Below are positions 1 through 8,694 of a stretch of 37,070 bases of DNA, one piece after another (the stretch's first letter is position 1; every line of letters begins with the position of its first letter). The notes beneath the pieces are model-generated. The model was not told where the DNA came from and made no database searches. It saw only the letters and a program-made list of their open reading frames with translations. Where the stretch lies: the NCBI GenBank assembly GCA_903872505.1, contig CAIQKV010000006.1, forward strand, positions 1 to 37,070, in the 5' to 3' direction. Made by a program: the position numbers and the translations under genes. This DNA comes from an uncultured Opitutia bacterium. GTDB taxonomy: Bacteria > Verrucomicrobiota > Verrucomicrobiia > Opitutales > Opitutaceae.

Positions 1-1022
1 CGCAGCAAGCCCTTCCGGACCAGCGGCTCCAGGTGCAACCCGATGGAATGCATGTTGCGGATGATCTGGTTGGGCGATTCCTCAAACGAGAAGAAGAGCA
101 CGCGCTCCCCGCGCCGGGCGGCGGCCTGGGCAAAATTGGCGGCGACGATGGTCTTGCCGGTGCCGGGCGTGCCCGTGAGCAGGATGCTGCTGCCGCGAAA
201 AAAGCCGCGCCCCCCCAGCATCGCGTCGAGCCGGGGGATGCCGGTGGCAATCCGCTCGCTCGACACCGTGTGATTCAACCCCAGCGAGGTGATGGGCAGC
301 ACGCTGAGGCCTTCTTCGCCGATGAGAAACGGAAACTCGTTCGTGCCGTGCAGCGCGCCGCGGTATTTCACCACCCGCAGATTCCGCGTGGCAATCTGGT
401 CGTTGACCCGGTGGTCGAGCAGGATGACGCAGTCCGACACGTATTCCTCCAACCCGTGGCGCGTGAGCTGCTCGCGCCCGCGCTCGGCGGTGATGACGGC
501 GGTCACGCCCTTGTCCTTGAGCCAGCGGAAGAGCCGGCGCAACTCAGCGCGCAGGATGGCCTCGTTGGGCAGGCTGGCGAACAGCGCCTCCAGCGTGTCC
601 AGCACGACGCGCTTGGCGCCGATGGAATCGATCGCGTGATTGAGGCGGACGAACAGCCCCTCGAGGTCATACTCGCCGCTCTCCTGGACCTCGCTGCGCT
701 CAATGTGGACGAAGTCGACCACGATCTGCTTGCGCCGGACCAGGCCCGCCAGGTCAAACCCGAGCGACGCGACGTTGGCCTTCAGCTCCGCTTCCGTCTC
801 CTCGAACGCCATCAGCACGCCCGGCTCGCCAAACTGCGCGGCCCCGCGCACGAGGAATTCCGCGGCCAGCAGCGTCTTGCCGCAGCCGGCGCCGCCGCAG
901 ACCAGTGTCGGCCGTCCGCGCGGCAGCCCGCCGCTGGTGATCTCATCGAGTCCTTGGATGCCGGTGGGGCACTTGGGCAAAAGGGTGGCGGGGGGTGAGC
1001 GCTTAGAACCGTTTTTCTTCAT
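1..1022 (-). CDS. KaiC-like RecA-family ATPase, two KaiC domains (partial, runs off the left edge)
   Basis: The minus strand is open from an ATG at 1022 to the window edge (about 340 codons, no stop reached). Domain 1 opens with PKCPTGIQGLDEITSGGLP and has Walker A GGAGCGKT (residues 43-50) and an acidic pair in FEETEAEL. A second KaiC domain has Walker A GTPGTGKT near residues 283-290 and the FSFEESPNQ motif. KaiC proteins are double RecA-like ATPases, some with autokinase activity, used in clock-type or stress signalling. The two genes upstream on the same strand are a NarL-type kinase and a response regulator, which suggests a KaiC-linked signalling module rather than a full cyanobacterial clock. 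No KaiA or KaiB is visible, though KaiB could lie to the left. A TTG nine bases upstream is an alternative start. The missing C-terminus means the phosphorylation sites cannot be checked. Confidence 0.9.
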   Translation of the reverse strand, partial: MKKNGSKRSPPATLLPKCPTGIQGLDEITSGGLPRGRPTLVCGGAGCGKTLLAAEFLVRGAAQFGEPGVLMAFEETEAELKANVASLGFDLAGLVRRKQIVVDFVHIERSEVQESGEYDLEGLFVRLNHAIDSIGAKRVVLDTLEALFASLPNEAILRAELRRLFRWLKDKGVTAVITAERGREQLTRHGLEEYVSDCVILLDHRVNDQIATRNLRVVKYRGALHGTNEFPFLIGEEGLSVLPITSLGLNHTVSSERIATGIPRLDAMLGGRGFFRGSSILLTGTPGTGKTIVAANFAQAAARRGERVLFFSFEESPNQIIRNMHSIGLHLEPLVRKGLL

Positions 1023-1157
1023 GAACTTCAATCGTTTCACCGATGCAGCCAAAGTGACACGCAATTGGAGGAGAAGCCGTATGGGGTGTACACCTACTAT
1101 CCACGCCCGGTCTCGGATCCAAAGAACGCAGCCGTTGACCTCACTGCGCCGGGGTTT

Positions 1158-1217
1158 GGAGATGCGGCGCCCTCGCCGCGACTTGGACCTCATCCGCGGC
1201 GGGGGCACCGCGGCTCC
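1158..1217. repeat. REP-like GC-rich inverted pair, copy A
   Basis: Two related units, GGAGATGCGGCGCCCTCGCC... (1158-1180) and its inverted partner ending ...CACCGCGGCTCC (1194-1217), face each other across a 13-base spacer and can form a long hairpin. The same unit pair, in the opposite (divergent) arrangement, occurs at 12975-13035. The element occupies most of the 214-base gap between the response regulator and the KaiC-like gene. It may stabilise or end the upstream transcript; no U-run follows it. I saw nothing else in this gap. Confidence 0.7.
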
Positions 1218-1236
1218 AACTCAAAGCGCCCCGGCC

Positions 1237-1923
1237 CTAGATGATCGTCAGCTGGACGCTGCTCTCGATGATCCCCGCGGCGATCGCATAGCGGGTGAGG
1301 CCGGCGGTGTCATGGATGTTGAGTTTGTCCATGAGGTGCTGCCGGTGCTTCTCGACCGTCTTGATGCTGATGCCGAGATCCGCCGCGACCTGCTTGTTGG
1401 CCGAACCCTCGGCCACGAGCTGCAACACCTCGGTCTCGCGGGAGGTCAGGCGCACGCCGCCGGCCTTGGGCGTACCATCCCGGCCGGGCGCGGTGGCCTG
1501 CTGATGGCGCAGGCGCTTGGCGATGGCCGGGCTGAAAAACGTGCGGCCTGCCGCGACTTCGCGGATCGCCTTGGTCAGGACCTCGGCGGACGACTGTTTC
1601 TCGAGGAAGCCGGCCACGCCGGCCTCGCTCGTGCGCTCGATGTATTCGTCGTCGCTGTGCGCGGAAAGGATGACAATCCGGGCGGCGGCATTGGCGGCGA
1701 GGATCTGCCGCGTGGCTTCCAGGCCGTTGAGCACCGGCATGGCGATGTCCATCAGGATGACATCCGGCCGGAGGGACTTCGCCAGGTCCACGGCCTCGCG
1801 CCCGTTCCGCGCCTCGCCGACCATTTGAAAACTCCCGTCCGCATTCAGCAGCGCGCAGAGACCCTGGCGCACGACGGCATGGTCTTCCGCCAACAGCACG
1901 GTGATGGGTTTCGCGGTGGTCAT
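1237..1923 (-). CDS. NarL/LuxR-family response regulator
   Basis: A 228-residue two-domain regulator. The receiver domain (residues 8-125) has the acidic pair E13/D14 (LLAEDH) and the phospho-acceptor D59 in VILMDIAMP. The C-terminal LuxR helix-turn-helix (about 165-225) has LTSRETEVLQLVAEG and the recognition segment ISIKTVEKHRQHLMDKL. The ATG at 1923 was chosen because it overlaps the kinase stop codon in an ATGA; an upstream ATG at 1962 would add 13 residues lying inside the kinase gene. This coupling makes it the cognate regulator of the kinase at 1920-3086. Proteins of this type bind short inverted repeats; a candidate site is the palindrome at 3205-3219. Its target genes cannot be told from sequence, but the KaiC-like gene directly downstream is the obvious first candidate. 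Confidence 0.95.
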   Translation of the reverse strand: MTTAKPITVLLAEDHAVVRQGLCALLNADGSFQMVGEARNGREAVDLAKSLRPDVILMDIAMPVLNGLEATRQILAANAAARIVILSAHSDDEYIERTSEAGVAGFLEKQSSAEVLTKAIREVAAGRTFFSPAIAKRLRHQQATAPGRDGTPKAGGVRLTSRETEVLQLVAEGSANKQVAADLGISIKTVEKHRQHLMDKLNIHDTAGLTRYAIAAGIIESSVQLTII

Positions 1924-3086
1924 TTTCTGGCCTTCTCCTGGGTGAAAGGTATTTCGGCGCACACGGTCGTGCCCATGCCAGGCGCAGACTTGATGGTCAG
2001 GTGTCCGCCCACCATCTCGACCCGCTCCCGCATGCCCACCAGGCCCAGGCGCTTGTTGTTCCCAGCGAGGAGAGTCTTCCCAACGGGGAATGACTTCCCA
2101 TTGTCGCTGATCTCCATCCGGATCGCGCCCGAAATTTCCGTGATGCTCATCCGGACCTGCGTCGCGTGCGCATGGCGGGCGACGTTGGTGAGGGCTTCCT
2201 GGGCCACGCGGAACAGCACCGTGCGCTTCGCGCTGCCCAGCGCCTCGACGCCGCCGAAAGCCGTCATCCGGATCTTGAGCTTCTTTCGCTCGGCCAAACT
2301 CTTGCTGTAGGCATGCAGGGCGGGAATCAGGCCGAGGTCGTCCAGCACCGCCGGCCGCAGCTCGCGGGCGAACCGGTGCACCTCGTTCACGGAATGTTCC
2401 ACCAGCCGCTGGGTGCGGGCGATCTTGGCCTTCAGGGTCTCCAGGCCGACGGCGGCGCCCTTGCCCAGCGCCGCCAGCTCGACGTTGATCCCGACCAGCG
2501 TTTGCACGACCTCGTCGTGCAGTTCCCGGCTGATCTCCTTCCGCTCCTCCTCCTGCGCGGAGATGATCTGGTGCGTCAGCTGGCGGAGTTTCTTCTGCAT
2601 CAGCTGCGACTCCAGGAAAAGTTTCCGGTACCGCTCCTTGGCGCTGCGGACGTCTTCCTCGCGGGCCTTGCGCCGGGCGATTTCGCGTTCCAGCCGGCGG
2701 TGACCGCTGGTCAGGAGCATCGTGTGCCGGCGCAACGACTCATTGTGCTCGTGCAATTGCCGGTTGGTTTCCCGTGTGGCGCGGTGCGCCGCCTCGAGAG
2801 GGATGAGGGCCTGCGAAAGAAAAAAGCCCTTGCGATTGAACCAGCCTTTGCGCCCGTTGGTAAAGTCTTGCGACATCGCGATGGCGGCGACGGCTCTGCC
2901 ATGAATGACGGCCAAGTCCAGCGGCGCCAGGCCGGCGGCCAAGACGGCGCGACCCAGGCCTTGCGCACTGTCGCCATTGCCATTGACCCGGTCCTTCCGG
3001 CCGAGGTGGGCCCGGAGCGCCGCCAGGTACCGGGCGGACAATCTCGAGCAGGCGCGCTCCTTTATTCGTCTCTGTCCATCAATCAT
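1920..3086 (-). CDS. NarL-type sensor histidine kinase, soluble, KaiC-associated
   Basis: No transmembrane helix is seen, so this is a cytoplasmic kinase. The N-terminal part (ARYLAALRAHL...GLAPLDLAVIHGRAV) looks like the helical RsbU/RsbRD-type N-terminal regions found in stress-signalling proteins (inference). A long coiled coil follows, then the HisKA_3 dimerisation helix with the phospho-acceptor His in ISRELHDEVVQTL (codon at 2517-2519). The HATPase domain follows with VAQEALTNVARHA (N box), ISDNGKSF and GLVGMRERVEMVGG. It ends in an ATGA overlap with the response regulator. The start is uncertain: ATG 3086 gives 388 residues, while ATG 3149 would add an Arg-rich stretch (MMGRRPRHPLENRRRWRTP) that does not look like normal protein. 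Neither start has a clear ribosome binding site. Confidence 0.9.
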   Translation of the reverse strand: MIDGQRRIKERACSRLSARYLAALRAHLGRKDRVNGNGDSAQGLGRAVLAAGLAPLDLAVIHGRAVAAIAMSQDFTNGRKGWFNRKGFFLSQALIPLEAAHRATRETNRQLHEHNESLRRHTMLLTSGHRRLEREIARRKAREEDVRSAKERYRKLFLESQLMQKKLRQLTHQIISAQEEERKEISRELHDEVVQTLVGINVELAALGKGAAVGLETLKAKIARTQRLVEHSVNEVHRFARELRPAVLDDLGLIPALHAYSKSLAERKKLKIRMTAFGGVEALGSAKRTVLFRVAQEALTNVARHAHATQVRMSITEISGAIRMEISDNGKSFPVGKTLLAGNNKRLGLVGMRERVEMVGGHLTIKSAPGMGTTVCAEIPFTQEKARK

Positions 3087-3204
3087 CTGGTGTGGGGTTC
3101 TCCAGCGGCGGCGGTTCTCAAGTGGGTGGCGCGGGCGGCGACCCATCAAAGATTGGAAGCGCCCGTCTGACCGTCAGTGAACACCTGTTTCCGCCCGATA
3201 GCGA

Positions 3205-3219
3205 TAGGGTAATACCCTA
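3205..3219. promoter_or_regulatory. Perfect palindrome TAGGGTA-A-TACCCTA, candidate response-regulator operator
   Basis: A perfect 7-1-7 inverted repeat lies 56-120 bases upstream of the histidine kinase start, depending on the start chosen. NarL-family regulators bind inverted heptamers, and NreC-type regulators are known to bind TAGGG/CCCTA-like palindromes with a similar spacer. An autoregulatory operator for the response regulator encoded two genes downstream is therefore plausible. The minus-strand sequence next to it (TATCGCTAT) could be part of a promoter, but no convincing -35/-10 pair could be fixed. Confidence 0.4.
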
Positions 3220-3262
3220 CCATGTGGCCCCCAGACTCCGGCCCGCGGGTATAAAATGCAAC

Positions 3263-3341
3263 TTGATGCCAGGAGAGGGACTTGAACCCACATGCCTTTA
3301 GAGGGCGACGGATTTTGAGTCCGTTGCGTCTGCCAGTTCCG
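3263..3341 (-). pseudogene. 5'-truncated tRNA-Leu copy (att-site-like duplication)
   Basis: From 3272 to 3341 this stretch is identical to the inner and 3' part of the intact tRNA-Leu at 3656-3743, including the CAA anticodon stem-loop, variable arm and T arm. The 5' acceptor strand is missing. The 3' acceptor strand has one change (TCCTGGC for TCCGGGC), and the encoded CCA is altered. Weak similarity continues about ten bases past the tRNA 3' end. A displaced 3' tRNA fragment downstream of an intact tRNA is what site-specific integration at a tRNA gene leaves behind. It cannot fold as a functional tRNA. Confidence 0.85.
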
Positions 3342-3655
3342 ATGTGATGGGGTGCAACTTTTGTAACTGGGTCGCACGGAATACCTGTGATGACAGCATG
3401 ACCGGCTCTTATCCTCGTGTGCTCGCGGATTTCCGCCTGGTTTTACCTTTCAAGATTGCTGCCGACTTTTACCTTCTCGCATCGCCGGTAGAAATTGTCC
3501 GCCGAGAAGATCGACGTAAGACAGGACCCTTCGCTTACACGCCTCACCTAATACAAATTGAACCCCTGCGACCTCCTTGTGACCAATGGCTTCTGCTCAA
3601 TCACGTTATTCTCTCTAACCGGTTAGCCCTGAATGAGGTAGAGCTAATGCCAGCT
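3342..3655. other. Probable integrated-element scar between tRNA-Leu and its 3' duplicate
   Basis: About 314 bases bounded by the intact tRNA-Leu and its displaced 3' fragment. Composition is visibly more AT-rich than the neighbouring coding DNA, and no convincing gene is seen. The short open frames here have no recognisable domain and run into the tRNA. It may be all that remains of a genomic island or prophage after internal deletion. No integrase is present. A tandem tRNA duplication followed by decay is the alternative. Confidence 0.5.
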
Positions 3656-3743
3656 TGGTGCCCGGAGAGGGACTTGAACCCACATGCCTTTAGAGGGCGA
3701 CGGATTTTGAGTCCGTTGCGTCTGCCAGTTCCGCCATCCGGGC
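3656..3743 (-). tRNA. tRNA-Leu (anticodon CAA)
   Basis: The minus-strand sequence begins GCCCGGATGGCGGAACTGG and ends TCCGGGCACCA. The 7-base acceptor stem GCCCGGA/TCCGGGC pairs perfectly. The anticodon stem ACGGA/TCCGT closes the loop CTCAAAA, giving anticodon CAA (reads UUG). The long variable arm and the discriminator A are typical of bacterial tRNA-Leu. The terminal CCA is encoded (3656-3658). The 3' end is duplicated at 3263-3341, suggesting use as an integration site. Confidence 0.97.
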
Positions 3744-3972
3744 GACGAAGCGTTGCGGAAGCTAGGAGGGCTCCCGGCGGTGTAAACTGCATTTTTCCGC
3801 GCTGAGATTGAACGTCCGGGCGGGCCGCGCGTCTTTCCCCGTAGAATTTGGCTGTGGTAGGCTAAGTTCACTGTTTGTAGTTTCAACTGGGCGCGGGACG
3901 AAAGTCCGGCGCCCTTTTGATTTTCCGGCCCCGGGGCTTGTCAGACGCCGCCCCGGGCTCTCCACTGGCGCC

Positions 3973-4728
3973 ATGCCGGACTTCCGCGCCTTTTGCATGC
4001 CGCCGACCGCCGAGCCCGCCGAGCTCACGCTCTCGGCGGACGAGTCGCACCACCTCGTCGCCGTCAACCGCGCGCGGCCCGGCGACACGGTGGTGGCCTT
4101 CGACGGCCGCGGCACCGAGTGGATCTGCGAGCTGGCCAGTGACCGAAAGAACGCCGCGGTGCTGAAGGTCCGCCTCCGCCAGAAGGCCCGGCCCCTCCCC
4201 TATGAGATCACGCTCGGCCAGGCGCTGCCGAAGGGCCCGGCGATGGACGCCATTGTGCGCAAGGCAACCGAGCTCGGTGCCGCCCACATCGCGCCACTCG
4301 AGAGCGAACGCACGCAGGTGCACCTGGACGGCGAACGCTCCGACAAGAAGACCGGGAAATGGCAGACCGCCGCGCTCGAGGCGGCGAAGCAGTGCGGCAA
4401 CCCGTTCCTGCCCGTGATCGCGCCCGTGCAGCCGGCGGCGGCCTTCATGGAGTCCGCGCGGGGCTACGACCTGAAGCTCATCGCCAGCCTGCAGCCCGGC
4501 GCGAAATCGCTGCGGAGCGTGCTCGCCGCGTTCCACGCCACGTCGGGGCGCCCGCCGAAAAAAGTGCTCTGGCTGGTCGGACCCGAGGGCGATTTCACGC
4601 CGGCCGAGCTGAGCCTGGCGCAGACCTGCGGTTTCGAGCCGATCACGCTCGGCCCGCTCGTGCTGCGCTGCGAGACCGCCGCCACCTACGCACTCAGCGT
4701 GCTGAGCTACGAGCTGCAGAACGGGTGA
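3973..4728 (+). CDS. rsmE: 16S rRNA (uracil(1498)-N(3))-methyltransferase RsmE
   Basis: RsmE methylates N3 of U1498 in 16S rRNA using S-adenosylmethionine, in the cytoplasm. The 251-residue protein has the N-terminal PUA-like part (MPDFRAFCMPP...SADESHHLVAVNRARPGDTV) and the SPOUT domain with LGQALPKGPAMDAIVRKATELGA. The knot motifs are WLVGPEGDFTPAEL and LGPLVLRCETAATYAL, which bind the cofactor. The open frame extends upstream to 3808, but ATG 3973 begins the family-typical sequence and matches the normal length, so the extension is treated as non-coding. It faces the lipoyl protein gene across an AT-rich inverted repeat that may serve both as terminator. Confidence 0.95.
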   Translation: MPDFRAFCMPPTAEPAELTLSADESHHLVAVNRARPGDTVVAFDGRGTEWICELASDRKNAAVLKVRLRQKARPLPYEITLGQALPKGPAMDAIVRKATELGAAHIAPLESERTQVHLDGERSDKKTGKWQTAALEAAKQCGNPFLPVIAPVQPAAAFMESARGYDLKLIASLQPGAKSLRSVLAAFHATSGRPPKKVLWLVGPEGDFTPAELSLAQTCGFEPITLGPLVLRCETAATYALSVLSYELQNG

Positions 4729-4732
4729 CGTA

Positions 4733-4832
4733 GATTTTCGAATTTCGATTTTTGAATTTCAATTTCAATCCTCGAACCTCGATTCTGGTCTGCAGGCCCA
4801 ATTGAAATCCGAAAATCGAAATTCGAAAATTC
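4733..4832. repeat. AT-rich TTCGAA inverted repeat between convergent genes
   Basis: Arms of about 33 bases (4733-4765 and 4800-4832) are nearly perfect inverted copies built from TTTCGAATTTCGA-type steps, separated by about 34 bases. It fills the gap between the convergent ends of rsmE and the lipoyl protein gene and could act as a bidirectional terminator. Shorter relatives of the same TTCGAA sequence lie at 8695-8728 and 18555-18589. Its low GC stands out sharply from the surrounding genes. Confidence 0.75.
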
Positions 4833-4835
4833 ACC

Positions 4836-5303
4836 TCAGCCCTTCCGCGCGGCGAGGTAGCGCTGGACATCGTCGCCGGAGACACGGTTGCCCGGGCCCG
4901 TCGCCTCGATGTCCGTGATCTTCGCCGGATCGAGGCCGGCCTCCTGCGCCAGCTTGGTGGCGCGGGGAGTCCATACCACCGCGCCGGCGGGCTTCGCGGG
5001 CGCGGGCGGCGTGGCGGGCGCGGCGCCGTGCACCTTGAGATGCCGCATGCTCTCGTCCGAGGTCTCCATCTGCACGAACGGTTCGCCGGAATTCATGGTC
5101 GCCCCCGGTTTGCCGATGACGGCGCGGATCACCCCGTCGCAGGGGCTCTCGAACTCGAAGGCGGACTTGTCGCTCTCGAGGTCGGCGAGGCGCTGGCCCT
5201 TCGTGACGCGGTCGCCGGCGGCGACCTTGATGACGATGACGTTGAGTTCGCTGACGGTCGCGCCCATCGAGGGCACGGGAACATCGATGATAAAGGTTTC
5301 CAT
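4836..5303 (-). CDS. Orphan lipoyl domain plus E3-binding (PSBD) protein, no acyltransferase domain
   Basis: A 155-residue protein. Residues 1-80 form a biotinyl/lipoyl domain with the lipoylation site K46 in DLESDKSAFEFES. A Pro/Ala linker (APATPPAPAKPAG) leads to a peripheral-subunit-binding domain, VVWTPRATKLAQEAGLDP...GNRVSGDDVQRYLAARKG. In 2-oxoacid dehydrogenase E2 subunits these two modules precede a catalytic acyltransferase domain of about 230 residues. Here the gene stops directly after the PSBD (TGA at 4836-4838), and no E1, E2 or E3 gene is nearby. It could be a swinging-arm partner that docks an E3 dehydrogenase, or an accessory subunit of a complex encoded elsewhere. The sequence just past the stop is an AT-rich repeat, so a recent truncation by repeat insertion is possible but unproven. 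Confidence 0.88.
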   Translation of the reverse strand: METFIIDVPVPSMGATVSELNVIVIKVAAGDRVTKGQRLADLESDKSAFEFESPCDGVIRAVIGKPGATMNSGEPFVQMETSDESMRHLKVHGAAPATPPAPAKPAGAVVWTPRATKLAQEAGLDPAKITDIEATGPGNRVSGDDVQRYLAARKG

Positions 5304-5350
5304 GGCGGTTTTAGTGGCGGCAGTGTGGAGCGCGCGCGGACTTGGTCAAG

Positions 5351-5439
5351 GTAGGGCGCGTTATCCCTAACGCGCCGGCTGAGCGCGGGTCACCGGTGGG
5401 CCGAGTCGCAGCGGCGGGTCAGGGATAATCCGCCTACCC
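5351..5439. repeat. GTAGGG-family palindromic repeat, copy 1
   Basis: The left end GTAGGGCGCGTTATCCCTAA and the right end ...AGGGATAATCCGCCTACC are inverted relatives, each with internal dyad symmetry. It fills most of the gap between kdsA and the lipoyl protein gene. The right end reads GTAGGCGG on the minus strand, and its TAG (5434-5436) is the stop codon of kdsA. Related copies are at 9734-9828, 29147-29206 and inside 35134-35280. Confidence 0.8.
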
Positions 5440-6228
5440 TCGCACGGCGCGCCAGACCGCCAGGCAGCTCGCGAGCAGGGCCGGCAGTTCGGCCAGCGGG
5501 ACCATGTTCGGCCCGTCGGAGATGGCCTTCGCGGGATTGGGGTGCGTCTCGATGAACAGCCCGTCGGCGCCCGCGGCGAGCGCGGCCTTCGCCAGCGGCG
5601 CCACGAACTGCCGCTCCCCGCCGCTCTTGCCGCCGGCGGCGCCGGGCAGCTGCACGCTGTGGGTGGCGTCGAGGATCGTGGGATAGCCGTTCTGGCGCAT
5701 GATCGGGAACGAGCGCATGTCCACGACGAGGTTGTGGTAGCCGAAGGTCGTGCCGCGCTCGGTCTGCCAGATCTCCTTCGCCTTCCCCTCGCGCAGCTTG
5801 TCGGTGACGAACACCATTTCCTGCGGCGAGAGAAACTGGCCCTTCTTCACGTTGACCACGCGGCCGCTGGCCGCGGCGGCGAGCAGCAGGTCGGTCTGGC
5901 GGCTGAGAAACGCGGGGATCTGCAGCACGTCGCACACGGCGGCGACGGCCGGCACCTGCTGGCGCTCGTGCACGTCGGTCAGCACGGGGAAACCGTAGTC
6001 GCGCTTCACCATCGCCAGGAGCGCGAGGCCCTGCTCCAACCCGGTGCCGCGGGCGCCGGCGGCGGAGGTGCGGTTGGCCTTGTCGAACGAGCCCTTGAAG
6101 ACGAACTGCAGGTCCCGGTGCTGCTTCCCGATCTTGCCCAGCGCGGTGGCGACGGCGCGGCAGACGCGCTCATTCTCGAGCGAGCACGGGCCGGCGATGA
6201 CGAGGAGTTTTTTCGGGTGGAAGAGCAC
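5434..6228 (-). CDS. kdsA: 3-deoxy-8-phosphooctulonate synthase (KDO-8-P synthase)
   Basis: Condenses phosphoenolpyruvate with arabinose-5-phosphate to KDO-8-phosphate for the LPS inner core. Diagnostic motifs are [33 protein letters not shown], the [15 protein letters not shown] region and [12 protein letters not shown]. The Cys in GPCS is the residue that marks the metal-dependent class (Asn in the metal-independent enzymes). GTG 6228, seven bases after the pyrG stop, was chosen as start because it gives 264 residues beginning [16 protein letters not shown], the normal family N-terminus. An ATG at 6294 would overlap pyrG by 62 bases with an unlikely Arg/Ser-rich leader. The close spacing suggests co-transcription with pyrG, which makes the CTP used by CMP-KDO synthetase. 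The stop TAG lies inside a GTAGGG-family repeat end. Confidence 0.95.
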   Translation of the reverse strand: MLFHPKKLLVIAGPCSLENERVCRAVATALGKIGKQHRDLQFVFKGSFDKANRTSAAGARGTGLEQGLALLAMVKRDYGFPVLTDVHERQQVPAVAAVCDVLQIPAFLSRQTDLLLAAAASGRVVNVKKGQFLSPQEMVFVTDKLREGKAKEIWQTERGTTFGYHNLVVDMRSFPIMRQNGYPTILDATHSVQLPGAAGGKSGGERQFVAPLAKAALAAGADGLFIETHPNPAKAISDGPNMVPLAELPALLASCLAVWRAVRG

Positions 6229-6232
6229 GGGC

Positions 6233-7870
<1,638 letters not shown>

Positions 7871-7986
7871 TTAAGGGGGGCCCGGAGCCGTGACAAGAAA
7901 AAGCCGGACGCAACCCGCCTTTCCCTCAACCTTTTGCTGCGCAGAAATTGCCCGGTGCCGCCCGGCCGGCCGGGATTATCCGGGCC

Positions 7987-8190
7987 TCAGTGGAACAGCA
8001 GCCAAAGGGTCGTGGCCGCGCCGCCGACCAGCACCAGCCCGACCAGCAGGTACAGGCTCCATTTCAGCAGCTTGGCCAGGACCCAGAGCGCCGCGGCGAT
8101 CACCACGGTCAGGCACGCCGCGACGAACCAGTGCGGATAGCGCGCGAGCGACTCGATCAGCGGGTTCGGCGGCAGGGTGGACAGCGGCAT
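7987..8190 (-). CDS. Small membrane protein with two predicted helices
   Basis: A 67-residue protein (MPLSTLPPNPLIESLARYPH...). Two hydrophobic segments, WFVAACLTVVIAAALWVLA and WSLYLLVGLVLVGGAATTLWLLF, are joined by a short Lys-containing turn. No family is recognised. A longer open frame in the same phase reaches 8697, but that extension crosses the divergent gene on the other strand and is rejected. ATG 8190 gives a short polar leader before the first helix. The 125-base gap to pyrG holds only a short GC-rich dyad. Confidence 0.6.
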   Translation of the reverse strand: MPLSTLPPNPLIESLARYPHWFVAACLTVVIAAALWVLAKLLKWSLYLLVGLVLVGGAATTLWLLFH

Positions 8191-8274
8191 GACGGGGGTG
8201 TTTAAGCGCCCCGGGCGCCGCGGCTCCAAGCAAAATGATTTGCCCCGCCCGGCGCCCCCCGCCCCACTGGCCGC

Positions 8275-8661
8275 ATGCAATCGAAACCCCAGCTGCTCGC
8301 CTGGCTCACCTGCGACGGCGTCCACATCGACCCGGGCTCGGGCAAGCACACCATCCTCGGCGTGTTCTCGAACATCAACGCCCGCCATTTCCCGGTCACC
8401 CACCCGTTCATGATCTGGTTCCTCACGCTCACCGACTGCTCGCCCGGGTCGCACTCGCTGCGCCTCTCGATGGGCCTCGACCCGACGAAGATGCAGGTGC
8501 TGATGGACCGCCCGTTCGAGTCGCAGAGCCCGCTCCACCGCATCAACCTCATCAACGAAATCCGCAACCTCGGGTTCCCCGCGGCCGGCGACTACTCGAT
8601 CCTCGTCGAGGTGGACGAGGAGCCCCTGCTCGCCACCAACCTGACCGTCAGCGGTCAATGA
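8275..8661 (+). CDS. DUF6941-like conserved hypothetical protein
   Basis: A 128-residue soluble protein beginning MQSKPQLLAWLTCDGVHIDPGSGKHTILGVFSNINARHFPVTHP. The pattern of an early CDxV, a GKxTILGVF strand, a central basic strand and a C-terminal acidic strand (YSILVEVDEEPLLATNLTV) resembles the small beta-rich family I know as DUF6941. That assignment is from memory of the family pattern. No catalytic motif is visible and the function is unknown. It is divergent from the small membrane protein gene, with an 84-base gap that includes a GC-rich stretch resembling half of the REP-like unit. Confidence 0.8.
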   Translation: MQSKPQLLAWLTCDGVHIDPGSGKHTILGVFSNINARHFPVTHPFMIWFLTLTDCSPGSHSLRLSMGLDPTKMQVLMDRPFESQSPLHRINLINEIRNLGFPAAGDYSILVEVDEEPLLATNLTVSGQ

Positions 8662-8694
8662 TCCCGTCATCGGCAACTTAGTCCACCGATCGGA

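Noticed and set aside
33-998. Plus-strand open frame opposite the KaiC-like gene
   Set aside because: It is low-complexity and antisense to a well-defined two-domain KaiC ATPase.
3344-3805. Open frames crossing the tRNA scar region
   Set aside because: They read through the tRNA-Leu gene and have no domain or good start signal.
8206-8227. GC-rich stretch resembling half of the REP-like unit
   Set aside because: Only about 15 bases match and there is no inverted partner; chance is likely at this GC content.
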